From contig NC_135003.1 in the NCBI RefSeq assembly GCF_051020985.1, positions 396,001 through 460,000 of the forward strand: a DNA stretch of 64,000 bases, given 5' to 3'. The DNA is from Nomia melanderi. Its lineage: Eukaryota > Arthropoda > Insecta > Hymenoptera > Halictidae. Positions 24,090-36,030 of this stretch are shown one piece after another. A program made the translations under genes and the position numbers. The first letter of the stretch is position 1. Each line of letters opens with the position of its first letter. The notes beneath the pieces are model-generated. The model was not told where the DNA came from. It worked only from the letters and a program-made list of their open reading frames with translations, and made no database searches.

Positions 24090-24262
24090 AAATTTAAAGA
24101 ACTGTTATCATACAGAATATATTATACAAGATATTTTTATTAAATATTTTACTTATAAACAAATAAATGAACCTTAAAGTCAGTGATTAAAATTTGAAGA
24201 ATTGTTATCATATAAGATGTACATAAAATATTTTTATTAATCACTTTAAGGTTCGTTTATTT
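24090..24262. repeat. Nested direct and inverted repeat unit
   Basis: A segment of about 50 bp at 24,090-24,142 (AAATTTAAAGAACTGTTATC onward to TATTTTTATTAA) is repeated at 24,190-24,240 (AAATTTGAAGAATTGTTATC onward), offset 100 bp. In addition, AAATAAATGAACCTTAAAGT at 24,161-24,180 is inverted with one mismatch near 24,243-24,262 (ACTTTAAGGTTCGTTTATTT). The arrangement resembles a tandemly duplicated small element or a partial MITE. Confidence 0.7.
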
Positions 24263-24480
24263 ATTCATTCAATTTCATTTATCAACGAAATTTCAGTAAC
24301 CTAAAACAATCGAATCGTTTAAGCTTTAAATTATAAACTGCTTGTAACTGAAAAATTCACATTAAACTATACGTAAATCATTGGTCTTCCGAATGTTTTC
24401 AAAAAATGGACTTGTATCGCTTCCAAAATAAAGGGTCCATAAATCTTGGAACTCACAGCTGTTTAATTGATACCGCTTCG
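24263..24480. other. AT-rich stretch
   Basis: No feature recognised. Confidence 0.5.
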
Positions 24481-25660
24481 ACGATGTTAACGTGCTAATG
24501 GAAACTTAGAAACGATAATCGGATTGCCGGTTCACGGGTCGGGCAGCGCTGCTGGAGTTCTTGGGCGGATCGCGATTCAAACTCGAGGATCCGTAATCGG
24601 AACTGACGCGAAAACGCCTAATGGACATATCGCCGGCTATCCGTTCGGACAACTCGGCCGCTATCGGGTTCGCGGCGCGGGGATTGTTTGGCCAACAGGT
24701 TCGGTTGACACTTCGATAGAAGGTATGCGAGGATCCTCGTGGCGCAGCAGGTGTTCCCACCGTGAGTTTATGAAGTCACTTCGGTGCTCGAGCACGCAGT
24801 AACCAAGCATGACAAATGGTTAGTGTACATTGGCCGCGGGAACGTTTCGCTGTAGTGTATGGGCAAAGTTACGCGTTTCGAAAATGCCTATCCAGCTAAT
24901 TCATTGTGAGCTTTCTCAACGTACAACTGTAATTTTAATTAGCCGCGTACCGCGGTGCCTACGATGATTCTCGTGTCGATTATCCTCGCGTTCACGGAAT
25001 CGTAATGGTGGATTTTAAATTTATTGGCTGGCCGATCACTTGAGTTCCAAACAGCGGAACTTTGAAATATTGCTGTTTGAAAGTTTCCTTTGGTACTTAC
25101 ATCGCGATTTGTCCTTCGATATGCTGCACACTGCATTTCCATTTTCACTATTTTTTTTTTTTTTTCTGTCGATTGTTCTATAATTTGTAGCTTGTAATTT
25201 TACTGAAATTAAGGATTATTTAAGGAGCGGTGTACATTTAAATACGCAAGAAAATTCTCTTTACAAATTTATTTCAGATTTCGAATTTTATCTTTCCGAC
25301 TTTTCAAAGTGTACAAGTATGCCGTTCTTAAATATCTCGACCATTTCGTCTCTTTCGGGTTCTGAGTGGTTTCAAAACCGTTCCATCGAAAGTGCACGTT
25401 AAGTCATGCGAGATACCTGTCCGTTGCAACCGTGACGCCACGGCCATTTTTATAGATCGCGTTTCAGCGTTTTGCTGATGCCTGTTGTTCCCGGTTTATT
25501 GTCCCCGCTGATACAGCGTATCGTTCGGCCAACCGGTCCTTGTTACGTGTAATTGGAAACTCGAGAACCGCTTGCACACGCAGCCCGAAATGATTAACAG
25601 ATAGCAGACCGCTGACCCTGTCAAAGCCTAGAAACGTTACGAGGACATTTATCGGTGCAC
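24481..25660. other. Two GC-rich blocks split by an AT-rich patch
   Basis: The GC-rich parts are about 24,490-25,000 and 25,330-25,660. Between them lies a T15 run. Frames at 24,506-24,802 are antiparallel and domain-free. Confidence 0.5.
25151..25165 (+). repeat. T15 homopolymer run
   Basis: Fifteen T residues without an adjacent retroelement body, polyadenylation context or target duplication that would mark a retroposon tail. Confidence 0.9.
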
Positions 25661-26193
25661 GCTACTTGTCGTACTCCGCATAAACATTTTTCTAAGCGTT
25701 TAAGCTGATAATGTTTCCTACGTTTTCGACAATTCCTTTAGTCTTATCTCTAGCCGCGTAAGTATTCAAATAATAATAAATAAATAATAAACATTACAGT
25801 AATAATACATACCCATGTCATAAGCACAGTATTCGCCTTTTTCCAGAAAAGCCTGGAATTCCAACAAAAAAAGTATTACTCAGGGAATAGTATTCATGAT
25901 TATATGTACTGGTAATCGTAAATCGTTCAAGATGGATCGGGACAACTAACCTGTCCAGTTAAGTGTCGCATTCAGACAGAAAAATCTAATAGAACAATTT
26001 ATCGAGCTTGTTTCCAATTATCGAGACCTGTCCGTGCTGCGGAGGGCAAGAAGCTACTCGACCACCGTAATTAATTCTGTATTCTTTTCTACTAAGCAAA
26101 TAGCATTGTGCTTCCATTGGACGGTTGTTGGTTCTATAGGAGTACCGGCACGGTTCATGTTTTCGAGTATTAAATAAGGTTAACTATTAATAT
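25661..26193. other. AT-rich stretch with an AAT/AAAT repeat
   Basis: A short imperfect AATAAT/AAAT repeat lies at about 25,769-25,793. Otherwise nothing recognised. Confidence 0.55.
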
Positions 26194-26339
26194 GAAATAT
26201 TAAACATTAAATATTAAATATTAAACATTAAACATTAAACATTAAACATTAAACATTAAACATTGAATATTAAACATTAAACATTGAATATTAAATATTA
26301 AATATTAAATATTAAATATTAAATATTAAGTATTAAATA
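26194..26339. repeat. 7-bp tandem array (ATTAAAC / ATTAAAT)
   Basis: About 20 copies of a 7-bp unit. The variants are ordered in blocks: mixed units first, then a run of the C-ending form, two GAAT-type variants (ATTGAAT), then a run of the T-ending form. Such blocks of variants suggest growth by local slippage of neighbouring units. No gene surrounds it. Confidence 0.95.
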
Positions 26340-26800
26340 GACTTATAAACGAAGTTTAACGAATGAGGAAGAGAACAAGTTCGGACAGTAAGAGTCTACT
26401 AATTCTCCCTCCACTTACCCATGTACTGAAAAATATAAAATATCCTACTAAATTATTCTAGAATACGAGCCAATTGAAATCTTGCAGTTTATATGGAACA
26501 AACTGTAAACTGTAGTTGTTCGAATTCTATGGTTAAAAGAGTTCTAGTGTTCAAATTCCACTGAAACAAAATACTCGCTAAAGAATATGAGTAACTAAAA
26601 ATTGTTAATTAAAGCTATCTTGGATTATTTTAAATTTACAGTCTAGACTTGAAATTACTAATTAAAAATTTCTATAAAGTATTCCGTATCGAATTTTATA
26701 CCGTTCAATTCGTATGGATTCAAGCAACATCAACTGCAATTAAACTGAAATGAATGAAAACTTGTCCCTGAAGAGGTTAAAGGTTGTTGATTCTCTATCA
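26340..26800. other. AT-rich stretch with an isolated CACTAG-type end
   Basis: GTTCTAGTGTT at 26,541-26,551 matches the right end of the 23,023 element, but the following bases are CAA instead of AA and no left end was found. It is a possible relic only. Confidence 0.35.
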
Positions 26801-27360
26801 GGTTTATCGTGCACCCGTTACTTTTCCGATTGCGTCACGTGTCGCGGGAGTGTTTCAGCCGGGTCCACATGGACACCCACGTGGTTAACGTTGGATAAAA
26901 TGGCGCGGTGCTGCGTATCGCGCGTAGTACCTCTCGCCACGAGTCGGATTACTCGAGAGCCAAGTTAATTACGATAACGGGATGTGGGTGTAATAAATAT
27001 TGGCGCGAGCCCGCGCACGCTCGAAATCAGCCGGATTTCGCTGGAAAGATCGCGTTCGCTCGCTCGCTTGCATAATGCGCCTACTTAGGGTTGTCTCTCC
27101 CGGGCACAACCGGACGAGACGGTTCGGTTCGGCCGAGAGCCAGCTTATTAACGAACGTGAATTAATAACGCCGTTTTTCGAGCGCGGATCGTAAAACCGT
27201 TTCGAACGGCCCCTTACGCAATTTCTCGCGGGAACGATTGATTTTATTTTCACGAGCGGCTTCTCATCGACGCTTGTTTGTCGCGCGACTGAAATTTATC
27301 GTGCTTGCAACATTTCAAGCGGGAGACACGGGAGCTTTTCGTTCTTTCCACCCTTTCCGT
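26801..27360. other. GC-rich, CpG-dense block
   Basis: Antiparallel frames at 26,969-27,253 are Arg-rich and domain-free. Confidence 0.5.
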
Positions 27361-27850
27361 TGCGGAAGTAACATTGAAATGTAAACCGAATGTGCTTTGA
27401 TTTTTCTTTTGAACTTCCTTTGATCGGTGATCGTAAATGTGGATCCATTGCTACTTTTGTGTGTGTGTTATTATGTCAATCAATTCTCATTAACAGAGGA
27501 AAACACATTGACTTTTTACTTTCAACTCGACATTTGTTAATTTGTACAAGTCAATTTGAACAAACAAACTACATTATTTCTTTGTTTAAAAAATTAGGAA
27601 ATAAAGATTGAATAAAATAGCACAACTGAAAGATTATACTTGAACAAATATTAACGGTTATTTGCTTTATATGGTAAGAAACTTCTGTTTCAAATCATCT
27701 GATAATACAGTAACAAAAGAAAATAATTGCTTCTCTTCTTGTTCTGATATCCTTATTGAAATTAATTCAAATAAAAGTTATTTCCTACCTCCATTTCCCG
27801 AACGTTTCAGTTGATGCTTCGAAATAAAAAATTTTCGCAAAAAACTGCAA
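27361..27850. other. AT-rich stretch
   Basis: Nothing recognised. Confidence 0.5.
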
Positions 27851-28500
27851 TAGCAAAGTTCGAAGAAACGCAAACGTTTCGGTCGCTGACACGAGGATTA
27901 ATCGTTCGGTTTAGCAAAAACGAACCGAAGAACGTGGCGGGGTTAAGGCGCCGCATGGGAAACGGGTCGCATGACGAAATCGTCCGGCGGACCTCCGAGG
28001 AATCAACTTTTATTGCCGCTCGTACAGCTCGAACAATTTCGTCTGGCTAGAACATCTATCACAATTGGACGACGATAGAGTAGATTGCGGCGGTAGGGAG
28101 TGTGCACGGTCTGGCGGTCCGAGATATAGGTGGGCGTTCTGCCGGATATGGTTCGCCGGAAGTAGGGGGACCCTTGCCACCGACACGCTCGGTGCTCCTC
28201 GACTACGGGCAGGGACGTCATTCGCGGTGTGATTCGTTGCTACGCCGAAACGGAACGGTCTGCCGTCATTCCGATGCTCTGTACGTCGTGATAAAAGTTA
28301 TCTGCGTTGCGCAAGCCGCCCGACACTTTCTTCCCGCTCTTAAGTTCATGAACCCGTAAACAGCACGCACCGCGGCCATTCTAAAAACGGATGTACAACC
28401 TTCGAGTCACCGCTCACCGCGGCGAAAAATCCTGTCAACTTCTGTTTAGAATTCTCGAACACCTACTACTTACTGTTTTGTGGAGAAACTGCGGCTGGTC
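27851..28500. other. GC-rich block
   Basis: Overlapping frames on both strands over 27,811-28,359 have no domains. No clear repeat is seen. Confidence 0.5.
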
Positions 28501-30420
28501 GAAGTCGAGCCAAGTTTCCCAATTCTTTAATCCTTTAAAGGCGTTTGACGAGTACACCCGTCACGAGGAAATGGCCAATTTTGTATCTAATGAACAGGAT
28601 ATTTGGCAGGCGAGGAAATTATTTACCTTTTGGTAGAGACATTGAAATTTTTGTAATCCTTTAACAGTGAAATATCATTTTAAAATTACTGATTTGCGCG
28701 TGCGGTTGGGAACAAGCGATGGTAAATATACTCGTCAAACACTGTCAAATAGTTGAAAGGATCCTTTTGCAATACAGAGAACGTTAAGAATCTCCTCAAC
28801 TTCATGCTAAGCAATAAATTTCTATACGACTCTATTTAACTAACAATAAAACGACCTGCTACCTCCAGTAACTATGGAGCCAGCAGTTGATGCCACGATA
28901 AATCTTCATTAAAAAAAATATAATGCGTCCCAAAAGAATTTCTTGAAGTTTCTTTTCAAAGCAAAAAAGTATAACTGTTTTTACATTGGAGTGTAGAATT
29001 TTATTTGCCCCTTAAACTGTAAATGCTATTTGATAGAAATTAAAGATTTCAAGGCTTTGAAGGAATAATTTTATTTATTACCAAATATTATAGTAGCTTT
29101 GTAAAAATCAGTTTCGAATTGGTTGTACTGTCAATGATTAAATTAATTCTTCATTAATGATTGAAACGTCAAAGATTATTTATAATAATCTAATAGTACT
29201 TTAAAATTAGCGATTATTTGTTACGGATTTGTTAATTAAGCTTTGCACAGTACTCGTCTCGTGCAATATGAGTTAATAATTCTTTTCGGAATCGGTGTCT
29301 GCAGAAAACTATTAAGCTTCTGTTTAATTAGAAGCTCACCTACAGCACGCACCATGTAATTCACATATGAATAATATTTCCTTTGGAGCCACATCTCTAA
29401 TGTGTGCATGAATATGCGATGTATTTACAAAGAACTTTTTTTCGATAAAATATTGTCTCGATCTTGAGTGAAAATTTGATAGAAATCCCTTGTCGTATGA
29501 TCTGTTGAACTTGCTTCCGGTAATTAAAGCATTAAATATGTTCAAAATGGCTTCTCCTTTGAAGACTGCAAGGTCGTTTTCATGGATCGTCAAGGCAGTG
29601 CATTTCTCGAATTATTCGATAATTATCGCAGTGTTACAACAATCATGCAATCTTCAATAAAATTACATTACATCCAAGTTAATGTTTGCAGCAAATGTTT
29701 AACTTCAGGATTACAGTTTATATTTCTCGCCTGCCTTTTATGTAATAACGTAAGAAAACAATATTGCAAAATAATGGAGCTTCTCGATAGTTAGCTGTAT
29801 TCGTTTGGATTCCATTGTTTTTATACAAAACGTGAAGCAGGATGGACAAAGAAACGAGACATTCACAAGTCAAAGTAACACACTTTGTTTCTTTTTTAAT
29901 GTTTTCGAATTATAACAGGTAATAAGATACTTAAATGGTATGGTTTACTGATTTACTACTTCACTAATTTTTACTCACTAATCCCTCTACCTTTTATTTG
30001 GCGGAATTAATCACTTCGGCAAACGAATGGCTCAAACACGACTTGTTTACAAACTTCTCGTTTTAAAGATATCACGTACGTCGGCTCGTAATTTACGGAT
30101 CGTAAATTAGTTTTGGAATAGAGTTCCCTTTTCCCTGTGAACGGTGAAATGAACGCGTTCAACAGGATTTGCATAATTCGCATTCGTACAAGATTGACGT
30201 GTCTAAAGGTTAATCCAATAGCACTTTTTCAGCATATCGTAGATTTTGAGGAATGTAATCGGAAAGCCGAGATCACGCTTCCTCTTCACAGATTTCTCCT
30301 TTCAGTGGCTGCGCGTTCCATGACGCAAACTGCCTCGGCGCGCGTGCCCCGCGAACGATGAAAAATATTGCAGTGTCAACTTATCAGTAACCGGCGGAAA
30401 ATCTAAAACGGGCTTCACGA
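28501..30420. other. AT-rich stretch with a 9-bp hairpin
   Basis: A perfect hairpin lies at 30,089-30,109 (TAATTTACG, GAT loop, CGTAAATTA). A small GC-richer patch is near 30,300-30,360. No genes recognised. Confidence 0.5.
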
Positions 30421-31960
30421 CGCTTCCAGAAACGAGCATTGATAAATATTTTGAAGTGTTTTATATAATGCTACGAGTGAACCGGGATTGTTTTTATAAT
30501 CGTTTATTGTGTAAGTGCTTTTTTTTATTTTCGTCTCTGGCGATACCGTTCGTAATCTTCTAGAGAATTCGAATCGTGAGATATAAATGAATAAGTTGGA
30601 AGAGGAACTGAAACTAACAAAGCGTATCATGTGTTTTGGTAGAGTTGCAACTTAAATAGAAATTGTCAGAGAAAAGGTACGATTATATTATTCCATGTTT
30701 TATTTTTTTATAAGTAATATAATGTTATTTTTGGAGAAATTGCAGTGGATTTTATTTTCATTTATAAGCTCGTTTCATTTTCATCAATAATACCATAAAA
30801 CATGCGATCGTTGAAGTTTCAGTACTTCGTATAGTAGTAGCTTATAGATAAACTTCATATAGATAAACTTTCTTCGTACGATATATGAAGAAAGAAATAT
30901 AAGAAAGAAATATATCATATGAAGAAAGAAAGTTAAGAATTTTCTTTTCGACGTTAAATAGCCAAAATAAATTCATTAAAAATCTAACTCCAAAATCGAA
31001 CAGAAAATTCGTTTCGTATTATTCATTAATATTATATAATTCTCTGCAATCATGCCTCGCAACAAAAGACACTGTTCAACTCGGCATATTATTAAGCCAT
31101 CCATCGTTAACGCGTTAAAACAATTTCCTCCAGTAGAAGCTCGAAGAAACTAGCTAATTGCTTATCAGCTCGTTAATCCAACCCAAGAGGAAATAAAAGA
31201 ATGCATCGCGTGTCGGTCTGCGCTGCATCGAACGCCGTGGACTAACAGAATATCAACCAATGGGGTAGACCTCCCATTCCTCTTAACGTATCGTCTGTTG
31301 ACTGTTTTATTTTCTTTTTTCCTTGACTCTTACTTCTTTTATAGCCAAGCTACAATAATAAATAATAATAATCATTAATGAATAATCATTGCGATTATGT
31401 TACTATTCACTGTTTAAAATTCAACTTGTCTATTTATTATTTAACACGTTTCCAAGAGTAGTTATTACAAATACAAATATTTTCAATCGTATGTGAAAGG
31501 AATGAAACTTTTACTTTTAACGTAAAACGTCGGTGAAATAAATACAAATATTTGTTTACTACTGCTCGACGGTCCACGTAAAACGTATCCAGTAGGATAC
31601 GTTTCTCTTATAAAATATGTTAACACATTCGAGATCAGCACCGTAGTCCTACGTCACTTGAAGAAATTGTTTAGCTAAATACTGGAAACCCCTGGTAGCC
31701 CCACGTTGTTTTTAATTCTGTAACAGAATCATTTTTAATTTTTTTAAAAGAATACTAATGAAGTAAACCCACGTCGCTTGTAATTCTTTTAAAAGCATAG
31801 CAGTCAATCCCACCTAACATCAAAATCTATAGCTAATCGTAAGCATTGACAACATGCGTAAACAGTGCTGTTATATATTTTCGATACTCATACGCATTTG
31901 AACAGCAGACCCTTGTTACTCGGCTACAGACTTTAGGGAATCATACTCGGTCGCGAATGC
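30421..31960. other. AT-rich stretch with local GAAGAAAGAAA duplications
   Basis: At 30,840-30,940 ATAGATAAACTT and ATATGAAGAAAGAAA words are each repeated, with local inverted pairing (CTTTCTTC / GAAGAAAG). At 31,700-31,790 a CCCACGT(TG/CG)...TAATTCT motif occurs twice about 70 bp apart. Nothing gene-like. Confidence 0.5.
31581..31604. repeat. Perfect 10-bp hairpin with AGTA tetraloop
   Basis: AAACGTATCC at 31,581-31,590 pairs exactly with GGATACGTTT at 31,595-31,604. This is a compact, stable fold in otherwise AT-rich DNA. No flanking gene is visible for it to act on. Confidence 0.85.
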
Positions 31961-32700
31961 GTTAACAATCCCGACCGAAAATAAACCATCGGGAGATACA
32001 CCACCTACCGGAGGTGACACGAAATCCGCGCACGCCCGCATCCACGCGCCACGCGCGCCGCCGTTTCGGCTGGATTTTCCGCGGCTCCGCGCCGCTTCGT
32101 CCCCGGGAAATGTCACATTAGATATCGTTCCGTCGCGTAAAAGTCGGCCTCGCGCGTCCCCGTTGCACGCGTGTCTGCGTAGCGCACGTACACGCCGCAA
32201 CCGCGGAACTCTCACATCCCGGCCGTACGTACTATATGTATGTACGACGATTGCAGCGCGTGCAACAAACTGCGCAGTGTGCAGCGGCTGCAGGCACGCC
32301 CTTCTCCTCTGTCGCACGATACGTCGCGTGGTTCGCCTACATACCGGGTGTCGCCGTTTCCTTAGAAAGTTTCCTTTTCCCCTTTGTCTCTACCTTCTCT
32401 TTTTTCCCCCGTTTTTTCTTGCCCGCGATGGCGGCCCGCCGCCGCCGCCACTGCCACCGCCGCCGCAATTGCGCGATAAACGGTTCACTTGTTGCGGGGA
32501 AACACGCGACACGCGCCGATTCGTGGAAATGGATAAGTGGATAGACCAGATTACAATGGCGGTAAAAGTACAGATCGAAATTGCAAACGTATCCCGCCGG
32601 GTATCGGTCTTCCGCCGAGTGGATGGCTTTTAACCCTTCAGGAAGGACACTCAGTTTCCTTCGCGTTCTTTTTCTCCGTCGCAGACGTTAGCATACTTCG
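31961..32700. other. Strongly GC-rich, CpG-dense block
   Basis: Contains a CCG-rich trinucleotide tract at 32,434-32,467. Long antiparallel frames (133 codons minus, 156 and 102 plus) are the result of low stop frequency and are Arg/Cys/Pro-rich. Confidence 0.55.
32434..32467. repeat. Imperfect (CCG)n trinucleotide tract
   Basis: Short CCG/GCC triplet run with interruptions (ACT, ACC). It is also the source of the Arg or Pro run in the frames that cross it. Confidence 0.75.
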
Positions 32701-34370
32701 TTGACAATCTAGATGTTTTAATATTTTGTTTTGTAGTTAGCTTTAATTTTGAACAGAAGGAAGAATGGGTAATTATTTATAACACTGATTCCTTACCGGT
32801 TTAGATGACCTTGAAGTATGTTGTGAGAATCTTGATTCTGAACAGCTTCTCCTAATGTTACCGCCTCCTCAACAACCTTAGGTTCCCACATATTCGCAAA
32901 AATATATCCGGGAATGGGGAGCTTTCGTACTCATTTAAAAAAGAGTAGTTCTCGTATGACCTTGATCTTGACATATATTGTTAAGGTCATTCTTCCGTAC
33001 ACCCAAGGATTTAATCTTTTTGGGAGCGAGTATTGGTTCAAAAGTTATGAAGTGTTAAAGTTTCGCATTACGCTAGAAATTTTCGTCCTCATTTTCGTTT
33101 TTTATTGTCACAGAATGATTCCTTAAGTTTGTTACCTTAGTTGAACATATTGTATAGAAATTTTTCCGTCGAACGAGGACAGCCTATTCTCTATGATTAA
33201 CGATAAACTCGAAGAAATGTTTCATGTAAACACGAACTTATAAATGCTTTATTAAAAGATCTTAATAAACATACGAAATATCAACTTACTAGTTTTTCGT
33301 TTGATAGGAAATAACAACTGATTATCGACGTTTAAATGAACTAATAGAAAACGTTCAACAATATGAATATTTTTATTTTGATTTCTTTAGAACACTTTAT
33401 TGTATAAATATAATTACTACAACCAATTAAGCATGTGAAGATTTTAAAACCTACAATTACTTATAAGTACTGAACACTTTGGAATACAATGTTTTGGTAT
33501 GGAAATATGTGTGAAATTCAGAGTCTTGTGCTAAGAGTGAAGTGGGTCATAATTCGAATGAATATGTTTCGGAATTGTCGCTATTCGTTTTAGTGACTAA
33601 TGATTGTTTAGGGATGTCCAATAGTTACATGGAAACAGATTTGAGCCAAAGCAAACATAGATTCGTCCAGTTAATTTTGTATATTTGTTGGAGCTTCTAA
33701 CCGTTACGTCACTGCTAAGGAGATAAAATGCAGTTTAATTAAAGACTGTTCTAAAATCATGGGATGATGTTTGATTTTAAAATGGATCTGATTAAGTGAA
33801 ACACTTGAAAAGGTATAAAAATATTCATTTCTACAACTACAGTAATTGAAAATTTTACAGACGTGAAATCTTGATTTTACAGACAAAAACATTGCTCTTG
33901 ATTGAAAAACAAATATTACCTGCAGTGCACAGGATGCATTACATATACAGCTGCTATAAATATACAGAACAAAAAACCAGCGATGCAACAGAGCTACCTG
34001 CAGTAATGGTTTATTACTCACGGAATACAAGTGAATCACGCTCGAAATATGAACAAAATTCTGAAGCAACCTAATACTAAATTATACGATAGAATAAATT
34101 CTTTATTGTATTATACTAAAAAAATTATTATTCTAAAGTTGTTAAATTATTTATTGTATTAACCACTTTAGGTCCTACGAACAAAAGTTGTGTAAAATAA
34201 TTTCATGTTCTTCCGAGGTCAAATTACACATAATAAAATTCTGTGAAATACTTCAATTCTCCCGTTAAATAGAAATCCTATAATGAAATTTCTTATAAAA
34301 TCAAATTGCATGAAATTCTGAAATTCTGCCGATAACTACAAACTGTGTTGAATAATTCGATTTCGTCCGA
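32701..34370. other. Long AT-rich noncoding stretch
   Basis: ATTTTACAGAC occurs twice near 33,854 and 33,875. The frame at 33,704-34,069 (minus, 121 codons) is Ser/Cys/Phe-rich with no domain. No transposon end was firmly recognised. Confidence 0.5.
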
Positions 34371-34910
34371 AATCGGGAAAGGGGATCGGTGTCGCGGTGT
34401 GTCGCGTCGGTGGTCCGCGATGCCCCAGCTTGTAGCGCTTGTACGTATACACAGGGACGTGCGATATCTCTCGTGGCAGTTCGCATGTGGAACGTGCACG
34501 CGGAACGGTATCGCCTTAAGGTTAACGCAATCGCTGATAGGTAGCCCCGACATAAGCGTTGCCGTGCCGGGAGACCTTAGTCGTCGCACACGAACCGTCG
34601 CTCGTCGTCCCGACATCAAGTGCATATCGCCGGCGACAACGGCCGGCCCGCGGTTATGCAACCCCGCTTGTTAGTTACTTGCTTATATGCACTGTTAAGC
34701 ATCGCCGTGGCTTCTTTAAGCGACCCAACGCCGGCAGCGTTTAACGCGGCACACGTACGCCGCGCCGGCTTAATACGCGTACACACGCGGCGGGCAGCCT
34801 TCACCTCGTTTCAAGGGACATTTCCGCGGCTGTTAAGCTTAGTACGCAACGCGCGCCGCGCAGCCTGAAATTTCGAGAAAATGTACGCCGCGTACACGGG
34901 AATTCGTACT
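34371..34910. other. Strongly GC-rich, CpG-dense block
   Basis: Six short overlapping frames on both strands, all Arg/Ala/Thr-rich. High density of CGC words near 34,740-34,870. No gene can be supported. Confidence 0.55.
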
Positions 34911-35560
34911 TAGATAAATAAGTCGTTGAATTTTCGATTCTAAGACTTTATTGCGGGATCTTCATCAACTGTTTAAACAACTTAGTTTTTTTGAAGTTTA
35001 GTATCATCACTGATCGATTAACAGATTCTTCTTTTGATAGAAACAATACTGTTTCTTCTGTTGTTGAAGATTAACAATTTTAATTACACTACTAATCAAA
35101 CTTTTGTCGTTGTTGGGAATATGGGACAAGTTCAGAATGTTCTTTTCCTACGAGTAAAATATTGTTTCTCAGTAATAAAATATTTCTTATCGTCCCATTG
35201 AGCTTTAACCTTGATGAAACAGAATATTTGTGCAAAAATATTGCGATACTAAAGTCTGAACAAAGTGAAACATTTTGGTTGCCGGCATAAAGGTAAGGCA
35301 TTTAATTGCATTGCTTATGGCCTGTGACGTAAAGATGACATCAAATCTCATTACATGTTTTTGTTTTAGCTATTCAAATCTTCCGCGCTCATGCAGTAAT
35401 TACTTCTTTTTGTCTTAGCTGGCCATACCTTCCGCTCTCATAGAGTAGATAATTTATTATAATTTGCTTGCAGCGCTGGTTACAGTGGGCGGTGCTGTTT
35501 TCTTTAAAAGGCACTACAGTACACGGAATAATTGTAAGGTTCTAAGAGGGATAATTCTCC
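34911..35560. other. AT-rich stretch
   Basis: Nothing recognised. Confidence 0.5.
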
Positions 35561-36030
35561 AAGTCCATCTACTGGAAATTACCGGCGGCCGGGATAGTGT
35601 TGCAGTAACGCGGGCAGAGGTTCACCCCCTAACGCGACCGAGCCAATTTTCCTTTCGATCCGATAAAGATTTATGTTCCATTCGGCTACCTGTGACGATT
35701 TCCTCGAGTGCGCGGTCGGCTGTTGCGGCTTTGCGGTTTCCAATCGAGGAATCAAGTAGTAAAGCGTATTATATAGGGTGTTGTCGGGACGGTAAACCGA
35801 TACAGATTGCGTGAATCGTCGATCGATCGACGGAGGCGCGGAGAAATTATTAATTAGAACGCGATATGCTGCGCTCAATCGACCGGGCAGGGTTTCGATA
35901 CATTCTATATATCGGAGATCATCCCGGCGTTCCTTAATCGCCGGTGATTACCGTGATCACTGTAATCGGTCGCCGCACGATCTCGCGGCAGCGTACACTC
36001 ACGCTCAAAAGTCGAAAGACATTCGTCTAT
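35561..36030. other. GC-rich block containing a 16-bp palindrome
   Basis: Antiparallel frames at 35,464-35,878 lack domains. The main feature is the perfect palindrome at 35,817. Confidence 0.5.
35817..35832. repeat. Perfect 16-bp palindrome of CGATC words
   Basis: CGTCGATCGATCGACG equals its own reverse complement. It could be a dimeric protein-binding site or a chance product of the CGAT-rich composition here. Confidence 0.9.

Noticed and set aside
25151..25165. T15 run as the tail of a minus-strand retroposed copy
   Set aside because: The adjacent sequence shows no gene-like or SINE-like body and no target duplication.
28343..28365. AACCCGTAAA, the start of miR-100
   Set aside because: It diverges after ten bases and no precursor fold was seen.
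31441..31640. Possible TTAA element between 31,447 and 31,620
   Set aside because: Both ends carry TTAACA, but beyond that the inverted match is too weak to separate from chance in AT-rich DNA.
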